Shown: positions 1 through 13,109 of the stretch, piece by piece | Numbering within the stretch: the stretch's first letter is position 1 | How the letters are laid out: each line of letters begins with the position of its first letter | Assembly: GCA_022432975.1 (NCBI GenBank) | Contig: CM039506.1 | Span: 14,330,006-14,394,005, forward strand | DNA from: Begonia masoniana | Taxonomy: Eukaryota > Streptophyta > Magnoliopsida > Cucurbitales > Begoniaceae | DNA length: 64,000 nucleotides | Direction: 5' to 3' | Notes under the pieces: model-generated | Databases searched by the model: none | Seen by the model: only the letters and a program-made list of their open reading frames with translations | Told to the model about the DNA's origin: nothing | Position numbers and translations under genes: made by a program

Positions 1-199
1 TGTAATTATAGTGCAGCTGTTTAAAAAAAAAAAAAAAAAACGTGGGAGGACCAGAACCGAGACCAGAATTCTGGTCTGGTTCTAGGCTGGTTCTAGGCAA
101 TTTTTTTAGCTTATTGGTGCAAAAAATTAAAAACCGAATTTAGTGGTCCGGTCTTCAATTTTACAAAAACCGGACCGAACCGGACCACGATCACCCCTA
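1..199. mobile_element. End of a hAT-like non-autonomous element
   Basis: The segment is rich in short GGTTC/GAACC and CCGGACC runs and ends in ATCACCCCTA at about 190-199. The reverse complement of that end begins TAGGGGTGAT, the start typical of hAT terminal inverted repeats. The same architecture is seen in the complete hAT element at 12407-13307. The other end lies outside the window, so the target-site duplication cannot be tested. There is no coding capacity. Confidence 0.5.
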
Positions 200-1516
200 A
201 TCTTGACCCTCTCTGGAATTCTCTGACCATCGCCTTTCTCTAAGCATCGCCTCTCATCTCTCTCTCTCAGACAAAGTTAGGGTCATAGTGGTAAGCAAAC
301 AGAGGTTTAAGTGGTTGATTCCTTTGCCTTAGTAAATGTGAAAATTTCAATCGGTAAGCTAGATCCCTCTGACTATCACGCTGTGAATTTCATATCGGGC
401 ATGTAAAACCCACAATTTCAATTAGGGAGATAAATTAGCTCAAGAATAATGAATGACTTTATTCTTTGTTAGGTACCAATTTATTAAATTAAGTTGTGGA
501 CTCATTGACTCAGACACTTGGATATATTGAGTTTTGACCTATTATAAGTTCAATCAAGGTAGGGGTTTATTTTATTTTCAGTTAAGTATTATTATTTTTA
601 ATTCATTAATTAAATTCATTTATTTAGCACAAAATGTTCATTTAATTTGGTACTATTGTTCTTTCACACAATTATCAACTGCATTATTTTATCATTGATA
701 AAAATTGTGTGGTTTTAACTAGAAGTAATAGGACAGCTGAAGAGCCGTGTCCTTGGGCGCGAAACCCTAAACCTGATCAGGGTAATTATGGCGTGCGACC
801 GCCTCATGTCGATGTTTTGGCCTATGACCAATGTGCTCGGGGTCCGTGAGAGGCTCAATTTTCACCGATCATCTATTTAAATTGAAAACAGCATTTTTAT
901 TAATTTCTGCATAATATTTTATAATTGCTGGAAATAAACTCTATCCCTATTGAATTTAGTCGACTCACCCCAAACGACTATTTTTTTTCAAGATCGAATT
1001 AGGAAGACTAGTTATCAGTGAAGGATCAAGAATTTTCTTTAAGTTTCATTTTAAATTTCTTTTGAGGTCAGAGACTTTTGAGATTGTAAGTCGTTTGGTA
1101 TTTAGATATTTTGTTGGACGTATATCATCACATTATCTGGCGTCTCTTGTTGGACCTGTTTAATTTATATTTTTGGGACCCTGACTTTATGTTAGTTTAT
1201 AAACTTTCCGCTGCGTGTTCTTTTATGTGAATGAGATTTAGGGTCGGATGATCTAGCCCTTTTCAAGCCGGGTCGTTCCCCGTTCTGTTGCAGGTCCCCT
1301 TTGGGGCCTGACAACTTCCGACTCGCTTCTTCCTCAATGGGTACCAAAGGCTTTTGGGATTTGCGTTCACAGCTTGCAGGGTTTTCGTTTTGTGCTTAGA
1401 CAAGTTCGTAGTTCGATTCGCAGAACGTTCACGCTGATCTTTTGGAAATCTGCTGTTTTACTCGTACGAGAAATCCTTTCCTTCTAGTTTCTCATAATTT
1501 CCTTGATTTTAGAAGA
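200..1516 (+). promoter_or_regulatory. 5' flank and leader of the RBM28-like gene
   Basis: No coding region is seen here. A telo-box, AAACCCTAA, lies at 762-770. In plants this motif is common in promoters of ribosome-biogenesis and translation genes, which fits the product downstream. I could not place the transcription start or a TATA box. The stretch 1230-1320 is GC-richer than its surroundings and may be older repeat DNA. The role of the telo-box is inference. Confidence 0.35.
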
Positions 1517-4500
1517 ATGAATGAGCGCGGCGAAGAGGGAGCCGCTACTAAGCACTCCGCCTCAACTGTGTTTGTTTCCAACTTACCTTACTCCTTTACC
1601 AACAAACTGGTATTTTTCTTTGTTCTTTCGTCTCTTTTGTTTCCTTGGAAATATTACAATGGCAAACCTCAGTTTATCGTTTAGTGTAAAGGTTTAAGCG
1701 TTTGGTATTTGTATCTTTTTCATGTCCTTAACGATTCAGCTTGAAGAAACATTTGAAGATGTCGGACCAGTTAGACGGGCTTTCATGGTTACAGAAAAGG
1801 GTATGTACAGAATCATGTTGTAGCTTTTAACTCCAGATTTTTATGTTAAGAATGGCTGAGCCAGTCTTGCACGTTCTATTTTTAAGAATGAGATAGAAAA
1901 TGTCCTTCTTTTGCTCTTTCTTAATTCAAGTTGAAAAGGAATACGATATGTTTTCTTTTCTTGTCCATGCTGACAGGATCAACTAAGCATCGTGGATTTG
2001 GTTTCGTCCAATTGTAAGTTCTCTGCTGTTCTTGCCCCTTCTGTTTCTTTTACAGTTTGATTTTTTCTTATGTATTACCTTTGAGATTGAAGACTCTGAG
2101 GTTTCTGGTTTGGTTTTCAAATGTTTGACCGCATAGAATTTAATTCTATGTAATATGCTTCCAAATGATATTTTCTTGTGAGCTTCCTCTGTATTACCAA
2201 TCATACTGGAAAACTTTTAACCAGTAGCTTTTTTTTATTCATGAGCAGCATAACATATATGTACAATCTATTACTTAATCATGTGTTCTGATGTCTTTCA
2301 GTGCTATCAAAGAAGATGCAAATCGTGCTATAGAGTTGATAAATGGGTCATCTGTTGAAGGCCGCAAAATTGCAGTCAAACATGCAATGCAGCGTGCTCC
2401 TCTTGAGCAGCGAAGATCGAAGGATCAACAAGGTTGATATAGTTTATATATTTATTGGACTCTTAAGAACTCACCGAATTTTCTGTACTATTTACTTTAC
2501 TCAGAGACATGCATGCAAATGTGGAATTTCACTTACTTCTTAGTAGTCTATTTCTGTTTCTTAAATTTAGCTTAATTTGGGGCATTCATTTTTAATCAGT
2601 CATTCCCTTGAAGGCAAATAATGAAAAGGATGGTGAAACCTCCAAGTCAGGAAAGGATGCTTCAAATTTGGTAGAACAAGGTTTCAAATATTTTTTATCC
2701 ATCTATATTGCTTTGTTGACTTAAGTTTACTTCTATTTTTTTTGTTTTGATGTTTATAGATATTTTTCTTTCTCCTATCTCTTACCGATGCTTAGTTAAA
2801 CTTGGGAAGAGTACCAAGGCATCTCCAGTTTCTCGTGATTTAGCTATTAAAGCAGGTTCTTCAGAGAAGCAAAGGTACCGGTGTTCTTTCCTATGTTGCG
2901 ACTTCCACTTCAAAAATTTGTAATGGTTAGGAGGATAACTCTTACCTTGAATGTGTGAGTTGTATTATGATCTCGATTTTCTATTGGAAGTATTTCTCGT
3001 GATATGCAGTCCTTCTCATTTTAAAATTTTTATTGAAACGAAAGCTGTACCAGGTTTGTAAAATCAATGCAAAGATCCGGAATTATAAACTGGAACCAAA
3101 TATGATTGTTGTGAATTTCATTTGATCATCAACGTTTCCTGACTCAGGTTTATGTTTTCAAGAAGGTTGGTATATTAGTAGCCAGACTAAGAAGATGAAG
3201 TCCATGTGTTTATTTTAAATAAACATAAGTTTTTCCTTCATTGTGGAATAACTTTGCCAGTGTCTGCAATCATTAAATTTTTAAGAGTGGAATAAGAATT
3301 AGATGCAGATTGAATGAATGGAGTTTCATGTTCTTTGTAATCAACATTTGCTATTAAGAGATAGGAATATCAGTAAAATATAATTAACATTTTGGTCGGT
3401 TTTCTGAAAATGAAGCTCGAGCTCCCCCAAGTAAGCAATCAATTTCTTTTTTTTTGTCATTTAATAATCTATATTTGCTGAGTTTTTTTAACTCTTTGAG
3501 ATGTCATGTGGAAGAATAGGTAGCATGACCATTTCTTGAGAAATGAATGCCCTGATGTAATCGTTTCATTTTATGTTGAAGGGTTGCAAGGACTGTTGTA
3601 TTTGGAAGTCTAATTAATGCTAAAATGGCTGAAGATGTTCATTGTCGAGCTCGAGACATAGGTCCTGTATGTTTAGTGACTTATCCATTGCCAAAAGAAG
3701 AAATTCGAACACATGGTGAGATGTCTATTTACTGTTTCTGGGTTCTCTAGTGGCCAGTAAGTATTGACGAAGTTTACAAATGAATGCAACTTAAGTTGTA
3801 GAGAAATAGTTGGTACAATTAAAATCCATATATGCATCTGGATAAGGATTTAAATGCCAAGTGTATTCATTCAAGTCAATTTATCATCACTTTTATTGTG
3901 CTGTTTTCAACTCTTAGTGTTCATAGGATGATTTCGTATTCCACATGCAAAATTGATATTTTTTTCAAGCTCCCTAATACATGTTATGTACTTATTTGTG
4001 GGTTACATAGTCTTCATCTATGGAAAATGGATCGATGCATCTGTTATTTTCAGGTTTGTTACGAGATGGATGCAAAATGGATGCTTCAGCCGTGCTTTAT
4101 GATAGTGTAAAGTCTGCCCGTGCTGCTGTAGCAATGTTACATCAGAAAGAAATTGAAGGACATACCATATGGGCCCGCCAACTGGGGGGTGAGGTATGTG
4201 ATACCTTTCTCAATGACTAGAAAGGTTTAAATGCTGCAAACGCCTCAGTAGTTATGTCCGCAAGCGGTCAACTCACCCATGTTTCCATCATGATTTTTTT
4301 CTTCCACACCATTTCTTTTACTCTTTGATTTTGTTAGAAGATAATTTTTAAGGTAAAATGTGCTTTTAGTTCTTGTAGTTTAAGAGTTGTTTTGATTTAA
4401 TTTATGTAGTTTTAATTTTTTCATTATGATGTTTTAATAATTTTCTATTTTGTTTTTGAATGGTTCGCCAAAGTTTTTTCGTTTTTAAACTTAACGGAAG

Positions 4501-7500
4501 AAAGTCATGTGATTTTTTTTTAATATATGTCATGTATTTATATCAATCAAAATATTTTGTTACATTAAATCAATTCTTGTTTTAGGTTCTTACTAAACTT
4601 GATTAAGAATTTTATTGTGTGAAAATAGCAGGTTTCAATTATTGTACTCTAATTAAGTATTTTAGGTGACATCTATATATACATGACTAATTTAAAAAAC
4701 TATCATGTATTTTTTATTAAATTTAATGAAAAAAAATAGATTAGTAGACCATTTAGAAACGAAATGAAAACTACTAGACCCTTAATGCGAAAACTAAAAC
4801 CGGAGGGTCTAAATTAAAACGACTCCTAAACTATAAGGACTAAAAGCATATTTTTACCCTAATTTTTTATGTATTGTTGATTGAGCGACATGTTTTGGAT
4901 ACTTGGAGTTGGATAATATAACTCAAATTAAATTCGTGGTGTGCAAAGATGAGCAGCTCTTTGACATCCCTTATTATTCTTTTTTTCTTTTGGTACCCTC
5001 AAAATGCTGTCTTTGTATTGATTTTTCAAAGATAATTTTGTATTAGAGCAAAACAGTTCTGGTTCCTATATTGTGTAAATCGCAAAAGATCTTAGGATAC
5101 ACACCCTCAAATTTATATTCGTAATTCTTGTATTGGTGCCCTGATCTGTAAAAACATAAAATCTAAAGTGTTTCATATGTTACTTACCTGAACCCTAAAC
5201 CCTAAACCTTCTTTGGTGCTCCTAGCATATGTCAACCTCACATTTGAGTTTTCTGCTTATTAACTTCTTTGTTACTGAACAGCTTTTTTTTTTTTTTTTT
5301 TCTAGGGTTCCAAAACTCAGAAATGGAAAATTATTGTCAGAAACCTTCCTTTCAAGGTTTTTACCTACTCATTTAGTCTTTCAGTACTCTACTTTATTCT
5401 GACAAGCTTCGCTAAGCAATTTACGTTGACACAGGCCACAGAAAATGAAATAAAGAACACGTTTTCATCTGCTGGGTTTGTTTGGGACGTGTTCATTCCA
5501 AATAAATCTGACTCAGGGTATATCTTTTCATTCTCATTCATTTACAATTAATAACCTACCATATTCCTTAGCCAATTTTTAGTGGTTTCATTTTACAGAT
5601 TGTCAAAGGGTTTTGCATTTGTGAAATTCACATGCAAACAAGATGTGGAGAATGTATGTTTGAAATCTGGATTTGCTATTAATTTACGATGCTAGGAACT
5701 TATTCTCATTACGAATAGATCATATATGTTTTTTGTTCTTTTTCAGGCTATTAAACTGTTCAATGGTCAAACCTTTGGTAAAAGACCTATAGCTGTTGAT
5801 TGGGCTGTTCCAAAGAAAATGTACAGTAATGGTGTCAATGCTACTCCGTTAGAAGATGGTAATTTGGTGGAGTTATAATTCTGACTTATGTGTTTTAGAT
5901 TGCTTCCTATATGCTGTACTTTTTTGGTTCTATGACATTATGAGTCTCATCATCATTTGTAATTGAAATAACCAAATCACTTGTCTGTTCATAAAATTTG
6001 AAAGAACTTGTGCATTTTTGGAATTGTGATCAAGAATGGATCTCTTTTGGGGTGTGTATGCAGTTGGTCTTTTCCATCTAGAAAACCATAATATTAATTC
6101 CGTATAAAAGGTTATTTGTACCAAGTCATAGACCACTACACCTTAAGGTAGACCTTCTAGCAATTCGAAATTTGGACATTAATTCCTGTAACCTACCTCC
6201 TAAGACCATTTTCTTTCTCCTTTCAACTGTATTTGTTGTTTTAAGAAATTTTATGATTAATCGTGTTACATGCTAAAGGATCAAAGGTAATGAGGATAAA
6301 ATTTTGCAGAGGAATTAAATGAAAGCAACAGAGATGGCGTCAGTAGTGATGAGGATTTGGAAGATGATCTGGAGGATTCTCAACAAAGCCCCCAGCATGC
6401 TGGAGTTAATCGTCTTTGTGACGATCCAATATCAACGGAGAAAGACATCACTGTTAAAGAACTTAATTTTGAAGAGGAAACAGACATGGCAAGAAAAGTT
6501 CTTATGAACTTCATCTCACGATCAGCTGAAGAAACTATTCCTTCTGCTAGTTATGACAAGGATCCAAATTCTGGTGAAGATAGTGGGGATTTACCTTCCA
6601 ATTCATCTGTTGTGCCTGCCAAAGTAGCAGCAGCAACCAACCCAAAAAAAGTAAATGACAGTAAGATGTTAGATGTTAAAGAAGAGGTGGATGATGATTT
6701 ACAGAGAACAACTTTCATAAGCAACCTTCCTTTTGAGGTCGAGAATGAAGAAGTGAAACTAAGATTTTCTGGATTTGGTGAAGTTCTGTCGTTTGTCCCA
6801 GTTGTTCATAAAGTCACCAAGTATGTATAGTATTGAAATTGGTTTAGTAATACTTGCCTATTTTGCCATTAGAAACTAATATGATATCTTTCTGATAGGC
6901 GACCCAGAGGTACAGGTTTTCTCAAGTTTAAAACCATAGATGCTGCTAATGCTGCTGTTGCAGCGGCAAAATCTGAGTCTGGTTTTGGAATTTTTCTGAA
7001 AGGGAGACAATTGACAGTATGGAAGGCTTTGAATAAGAAATCGGCACATGACAAGGAATTGGAGAAGTCCAAGAATGACAATAACGACCAGCGCAATCTT
7101 TACTTGGCCAAGGTTAGTTTCATCAAAGACTTAACAAGCATCCCCTCCAACTTTGTTCTCACATGAATTAAAAATTTAAGGCCTTGGTTATTTTGTGGAT
7201 GAATCTTTATCAGAGCTCTTGGTGTTTATTTGATTACGTGATACTTATAGGAAGGCCTAATTATTGCCGGAACCCCAGCTGCTGAAGGTGTTTCAGCTAG
7301 TGACATGATGAAACGTGAAAGGTAAGTAGTATTTCTTGACTATTTGAGTGAGGATTCTCATTCTACTACGCTCTCCCTATCTTGTGTGATTTTTGCAGTG
7401 CCTACTCGAAGTAATTTGTATTGTTCACTCCATTATCTTTTTTTTTTTTTTTTTTTCTCTAACAGGTTAGAGAAGAAAAAAGCGACTAAACTTGAATCTC

Positions 7501-8694
7501 CAAATTTTCATGTTTCAAGGACTAGACTTGTCGTATACAATTTACCTGTATCAATGAATGAAAAGAAACTAAAGGAGCTTTGTATTAAGGCAGTTCTTTC
7601 ACGAGCTTCCAAGCAAAAGCCTGTGATTCGGCAGGTAAACATTACTTCTCTTTATTCTTGGTTTGATGTATGCAGGTCAAGTCAAGCCTTACGTTTGATG
7701 CTTTTTTTTTTTTTTTTTTAATCCAGATAAAGTACGTCAAGGACACTAGGAAAGGAAATGCAGTGAAGAAAACCCAGAATCTTGGAGTTGCTTTTGTCGA
7801 GTTTTCTGAGCATCAGCATGCACTTGTGGCCTTGAGAGTTCTCAACAACAATCCGGGTAATTTTACTTGATTGAGGATTATTTATTTTCTCTTACATGTG
7901 ACTGTTTTACTGACAACTCCTGCTTGATTTTGACCATCATATTTTATTTAGGTGTATTATATTCATAAGAAGTCATAATTGTCATTTGTGATTGTTTAAG
8001 TTAGTGAAGTAGGATTTGATTTTTTGTAGAAACATTTGGACCTGCAAATCGTCCAATTGTTGAGTTTGCTGTTGATAATGTGCAAATGTTGAAGCTACGA
8101 AAAGCCAAGCTACAAGTTCAGTTGCAGGGTCCCCGTAGAGATGCTCCGGATGCCCCTTTGCATGGAAAAGAGAAACCCAAGAAGTGGAAATCAGTAGACA
8201 ATGATAGGTCAAGTAAAAATAAAATTTTGCATGAAGGTGAACAAGAACCAAGAATACCTAATGAAGCTGCTACAGAAGCAGGCATTAGCACAAACAAGCA
8301 GAAAGCCAAACCAGAGAGCGGAAAGCTGGCGGAGTCGTCTCTGAAAACCAAGTCAAGACAGAGAAAACAAAAGACAGAAAGTTGGAGGCAACGAAATGCT
8401 GGATCGGGTGAAGTGGCAGCTGCTGAGAACTATAAACCAGGATCTTTGGAGGGAAGAGATGTACAGCACAAAAAGAGGAAGCTGCATGAGGAAGTCAGAC
8501 AAAGTAATGGAGAAGAAAGCTTGAAGACCCGAAAAAGACCAAAGAAGAACAAGGAACCCGTAGGGAGAGACGTTGCAGATAGACTGGACATGCTCATTGA
8601 ACAATACAAATCCAAGTTCTCACAGCCGAGTTCCCGTGCAATCGGTGGCGATAGGAAAGATTCTGGACAAGTGAGAAAATGGTTCCAATCTTAA
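1517..8694 (+). CDS. RBM28/Nop4-type nucleolar RNA-binding protein, 18 coding exons
   Basis: Exons: 1517-1609, 1740-1800, 1977-2013, 2302-2432, 2600-2680, 2796-2874, 3582-3715, 4054-4193, 5306-5356, 5435-5517, 5599-5653, 5747-5858, 6310-6820, 6899-7112, 7251-7321, 7466-7634, 7727-7856, 8030-8694. All introns are GT-AG, and the joined frame is open for 938 codons. Several RRMs are visible. RRM1 (residues about 20-97) has RNP2 VFVSNL and RNP1 [10 protein letters not shown] weak RRM-like stretch is at 161-252. Later RRMs carry [17 protein letters not shown] (258-340), [17 protein letters not shown] (about 493-580) and [17 protein letters not shown] (635-740). An acidic linker (353-480) precedes RRM4, and the tail is basic and lysine-rich, ending KWFQS. 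The order and length fit the RBM28/Nop4 family, which acts in nucleolar pre-60S ribosome assembly. The start was chosen at 1517 because RRM1 follows closely. Exon joins were made by eye from frame and splice consensus; the family call is firm, single junctions less so. Confidence 0.88.
4352..4859. mobile_element. MITE with long terminal inverted repeats in intron 8
   Basis: The left end (GGTAAAATGTGCTTTTAGTT) is repeated inverted at the right end (GGGTAAAAATATGCTTTTAG when reverse complemented). Similarity runs for about 100 bp inward. Flanking near-direct repeats TAATTTTTA (4342-4350) and TAATTTTTT (4860-4868) look like a 9-bp target-site duplication with one mismatch, which points to a Mutator-type MITE. 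It accounts for nearly half of the 1112-bp intron. It has no coding capacity. Confidence 0.75.
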
Positions 8695-9120
8695 GCACTT
8701 GTATGTCTAGCTTTTTCATCAGACCATCAGACGAACGATGCAGTTGCTAGAATTTTTATGCATCTTTCAGCATTGTCCTGTCCACCCAAACAATCATTTT
8801 TGGGTGTTCAAAATTTTGATTGTAGACAAAGTTTCAAGTTGGTATACATGACAGTGGAATGAACACAAGTAATTTTTAGAGCGATTGTATAATTGCTGCT
8901 GTTTTAAGAAACACCAAAGAAGATAGGAGTCAGCTGTTAACAATACTGTAATCTTTTTAATAATCACTGTTAGTTGTATTTTTAAAATAATTAATTATAT
9001 AATGGCTTCTACCTTATTAGAAAAATGAATGTTAAAAAAAAGTTTTATTTTTCAATTCGTGAATTATATTTTTCAGTTTCATTTTGCTTGTTAGACACGC
9101 TAGAATCCTCTTATACTACT
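8695..9120 (+). other. 3' untranslated and downstream region of the RBM28-like gene
   Basis: AT-rich sequence follows the stop codon. No further coding exon continues the frame. I could not fix the polyadenylation site; A-rich stretches near 8940-9040 are candidates. No other gene is visible. Confidence 0.4.
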
Positions 9121-10030
9121 AGTTCATTTTGTTAGGCGTACGCATGAGCGGGTTTGGTACAGTTGCACTCTGGAAACGAGATCGAACCATGACCCACAAT
9201 TCCAGATTATTGGAATTGAAACTAGAACCAAGTTCCGGAATCGAGCCAGGACTGAATTGAGTTTCACGGATCGGTTCCAATTTATACATATTTTTCAAAG
9301 GGAAAAATATCCCTGCGAAGCCTTAATCTCCAGTCTCCTCTTCTTCTTCATCTTCTTCTATGTATTTCAACCCTTTACTAGATGAAGTTCAAGCCCTAGA
9401 CCAAATGAAGGAATTGTCGTCGTCTGTGATGGATTTCTTTTCTATGCTTTCAAGACTAGTTTAGTCTTCAAAGGCCACGCTCAGGCTCTCCTAAACCACC
9501 ACTTCGTGGCACTGAGGTCTCTCGAGTCTCGACATTGCTATGTCTCTGCTTTGAGCGAAGTTGTTATCGGAGAAGGAGCTTGGGAAACCGTTGGTTAAGA
9601 GAGCGGAAGCAATGGCAGCGGTGAATCAAATATGGAGAGTCAACTTGATGATGGAGGATTTGAGGGAGGCGAAGGTTTGGGTGACGAGCGAAAGGTGAAG
9701 AAGTTGGAGAAGAAAATCTAAGTCGGGCGACACATGTACTTGGGCTCAGGTTGAAATAAGGTTTGGGTCGGTTTACATAAGATTTGGGCCGGATTACTCA
9801 AACTTATAATTATGAGTTTCACCCATAGTTCAGTTTCTAATGGTTCAAACGGTTGTGGGTTTCAAAATTGACAACTGACCCGTGACCTGCAGTTTTTGGA
9901 CTAGTGGAACCGTTAACCCCTCGTCTTTTTCCTAAAATCGGTTCGAACCAGAACCAAACCACGCAGGTCAGTTATACCCGTGGGTCCAAGCCGGTTCTAC
10001 CCAAACCTATATTTTGTAGATTTATATCTC
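9121..10030. mobile_element. Probable non-autonomous element with GGTTC-rich ends and coding-like core
   Basis: The flanks (9130-9290 and 9770-10010) are full of GGTTC, GAACC and GGGTTT runs, as in the hAT element at 12407-13307. The core, 9355-9720, looks like decayed coding DNA on the plus strand (open stretches broken by stops) but I could not name its source. I found no convincing terminal inverted repeat or target-site duplication, so the boundaries are approximate and the class is inferred from resemblance only. Confidence 0.3.
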
Positions 10031-10678
10031 TCTATTCAAATTCTATTTCAATTCACATGTCACACCAAACAGTATCATCGGTTGTCTGGAAGTTGAAGAC
10101 TCGTGACAATCAATAAGTCCTCCAAACAGCGTTCATTTCTTCAATTCTTGTGTCAAATACAGGGGGTTTCGACCTTGTCATTCAATTCTGGTGCCAATCC
10201 CAAACAATTCCAACCTTCTCCTCTAGCTTTAAACGTCAATCCTAGAAAATTTGTATTTCTTGGAAGACAAATTTTTGTTCTCCTTTAACCTCGAACTTTG
10301 TTGTCAACATTCTCCTTCTCTTGTTACTAGCGCATCACAGACAACTCGGTGTTACCTTTGTTGTCATACAAAATTGACAAAATTATAGAAAAGATACCCT
10401 TTACGAGGAGACTCATCTACAAAAGCCTCGTTCCCCATCGGACCATAACGTGCCCGCCACAAGGCCTCCACAATCATACTATAAGTGTTGTCAGATCCCT
10501 TCAGGCGGATAGCAAGTGTTAGCGAAAAACCATTTTTAGATAGACAACTTTCCTATGTCGAGATTTGTAAAAGGCGCAAGAAAGAATATTGGGGAGAATC
10601 TACACATTTCTCACAAGGAATATGCAGTTATTCCAAGAATGTTTACAGTTTGGCCAAACAATCTTAACAATAACATTT

Positions 10679-10737
<59 letters not shown>

Positions 10738-10827
10738 TGCTTGCTTACTTGTTATCATGTAGTACGAGTACATCATTGTTGTCGAGAAATTTTAATCATT
10801 ATAAGTCTATAAACCAATTAGATTTTT
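10031..10827. repeat. Intergenic stretch with (CT)n(TA)n microsatellite
   Basis: No gene is seen. A compound microsatellite, about 15 CT units followed by about 12 TA units, occupies 10683-10738. The remainder is low-complexity intergenic DNA. Confidence 0.7.
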
Positions 10828-11443
10828 TGATAAGAACCACGAGTATATCAAACCTGAAACTCTTCAACAGCATAGAATAAAAACTCAAAAATGTCTTTGA
10901 AATTAAATATAATAATTTGATCCTAATTGAATCTTGCCGATGGAACCAAAGTTATCAAACAAGGAGCTTGACCCGTAACCGAAATTGTGGTTAGAACCAA
11001 AGCTATCAAATTGATCTTTCAAGTTTTGACTTGAAGAAGATCTATTTTTTTACAAAAATTAAGCAGAAAATTCTCACAAAAGAGTAACTCAAAATCGTGT
11101 ATATTAATTGTATATTGTCGTAGGGTTTATGTCTTTAAATAGACTACAAAAGTAATTAAAATAATCAAAATATCCTAAGATAATAAAAAAGTAATTAGAA
11201 AACATCTAAAGATTATGAAACTTAACAAATTAATAAAAAGAAACTAAACTAAAACAAAGAGAAATTAGGTAACTAAACAAAAGAAAAATTTGACCACATA
11301 ATAAAAGGAAATTTGGACCAATTTCATTGATGAATTTCGTGCCTCTCTTTAAATTCATGCCCCACATTCCTTCAAGAATTATGAAATAAGTGCTTGTCAA
11401 TTTGATTGAGAAAAGAAAACTTTGCATGGATTTTGCATGTGCA
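10828..11443 (-). repeat. 3' LTR of the minus-strand Ty3/gypsy element 10828-17159
   Basis: This 616-bp block is repeated directly at 16528-17159 with many scattered differences. On the plus strand both copies run from TGATRAGAACCAC to ATGTGCA, giving TG...CA ends. The element reads on the minus strand, so this copy is the 3' LTR. The homopolymer-rich left flank shows no clear target-site duplication. Confidence 0.85.
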
Positions 11444-12406
11444 TGTTCTATTGCTGCGCTTCCATCCCACATGCCACTAAATCAATTAGATATTTTTCAA
11501 GTATTTTCGATCTTTTTTTCCTCCCAAGTATCTTTTTCAATACTTAACATGTTTATTAATTTTGGTTCTTGTTGAAAGGAATCTTTCACTTGGATTTTTT
11601 GAATCAAATCATTTAAGACTTCACGTATTTTCTTGGTTCTTGATATTGTCATTGGGTCTCTCATATCTTGACATGGATCTTTAACTTTGAGCTTGAAATT
11701 GATTGCATCTTGATTCACATCATTCCATCCCTCCTTGAAAAGATTCGTCTTTGAATCTCCTGCATCATATAGAGATAAGTCACTAATATTAAAAGTAGCA
11801 CTTACATTACCATATTCACTAGAAAAATCAATTTTGTAAGCGTTGTCATTGATGCGTCCAACACTTGGAATGGACCATCTCCTCGAGGTGCAACTTGTTT
11901 TTTCTTTTGTTGGCATATATTTCTTTCTTAAGTGAATCCAATTTCAATCTCCGGGATTGAAAGTAACTTTCACTCGGTGCTTGTTTGCTTGCCTTGCATA
12001 ATGTTAATTTTTTTCTCAATGTTTTTCCTTACCCTTGCATGTAATTCTCTAACAAATTTGGCTATCTTCTTTCTATCAAAATTAGCAAACTCATTAGTAG
12101 ATAAAGGTAACATATCCATTGGAGTTAAATGATTAAAACCATAAACAATTTCAAATGGTGAAGAAGATGTAGTAGAATGAACAACCCTATTATATGCAAA
12201 CTCAACATGTGGTAAACACTTCTCCATTGTCTCAAGTTCTTAGAATTAATAGCTCTTAACAAACTAGAAAATGTTCAATTTACTACCTCAGTTTGTACAT
12301 CCATTTGAGGGTGTGCTAGGATTGAAAATAAAAGTTTAATGTCTAGCTTATTCGACAAAGTTCTCCAAAAGTGATTCAAAAACTTAACATCTTGATCACT
12401 CACAAT

Positions 12407-13072
12407 TAAGGGTGGGCAGACCCAAAACCGACCCGAGAAACCGAACCGAACCGAGGGTTCGGGTCGGGTCGGTTCGAGTGCAGGAGTTGTTTTTGTGTTC
12501 GGGTCGGGCTCACTAATAAGCTTTCGGGTTCGGTTCGGGTGGAAGTCAAACTCGAACCGAACCGAAACCAAAATTATTCAAGACTTACAGGTTGTAAATC
12601 CTCCCTTTTGAGCCACAATTTAACACCTAACCGCTCAGAGAGCTTTGGGGCGAGCTGTAATGGGGATTCAATGGCAACGTCGTAGACCTTCGAAGACAGA
12701 ATATTAGTAAGATATTCCATGGCATTGAGATTCTTATCAGTTCCCCCACTAGATGTACGGTCTGGAACAACGCCTAAAAACCAGCTTCGAATTGCAGCAA
12801 ATCCGAGGATACTTTGGGACGAGAGTGAGACGTTGATGACGGATCTTCATGTTTAGGGACGGAGGTGGCGGCGAAGGACTTGGCAGAGATTTTTTCTGCC
12901 GACTTGGAGAGGGTTGCGGAGATGGACGAGATGGTTTTACTAGATGAGGCGGCGTAAATAAATGTGGTGGAGACCTCTGCTCCATTAAAGGAGAACCGAC
13001 GAGAAACAAGACGTTTAGAGGGGAGGAGGTGAAGATGGGTAGGTGTAGAATGACAAGCCTCCATAATCTTCG

Positions 13073-13109
<37 letters not shown>

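Noticed and set aside
1442..1516. Upstream in-frame extension of the RBM28-like exon 1
   Set aside because: The extension has no ATG before 1517 and adds residues unlike the family. The ATG at 1517 directly precedes the conserved RRM1.
8118..8615. Antisense open frames opposite the last exon of the RBM28-like gene
   Set aside because: The sense frame continues the joined exons and is rich in Lys/Glu codons. The antisense frames have no family match.
9355..9720. Fragment of a named host gene in the segment 9121-10030
   Set aside because: Some patches look coding and faintly recall FRIGIDA-like proteins, but the similarity was too weak to name the source.
12275..12571. Pro/Arg-rich open frame on the minus strand, and similar frames at 13029-13302
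   Set aside because: They are translations of the CCGAACC-type repeats at the ends of the hAT element. Only the last part of the first, after 12406, is retroelement coding.
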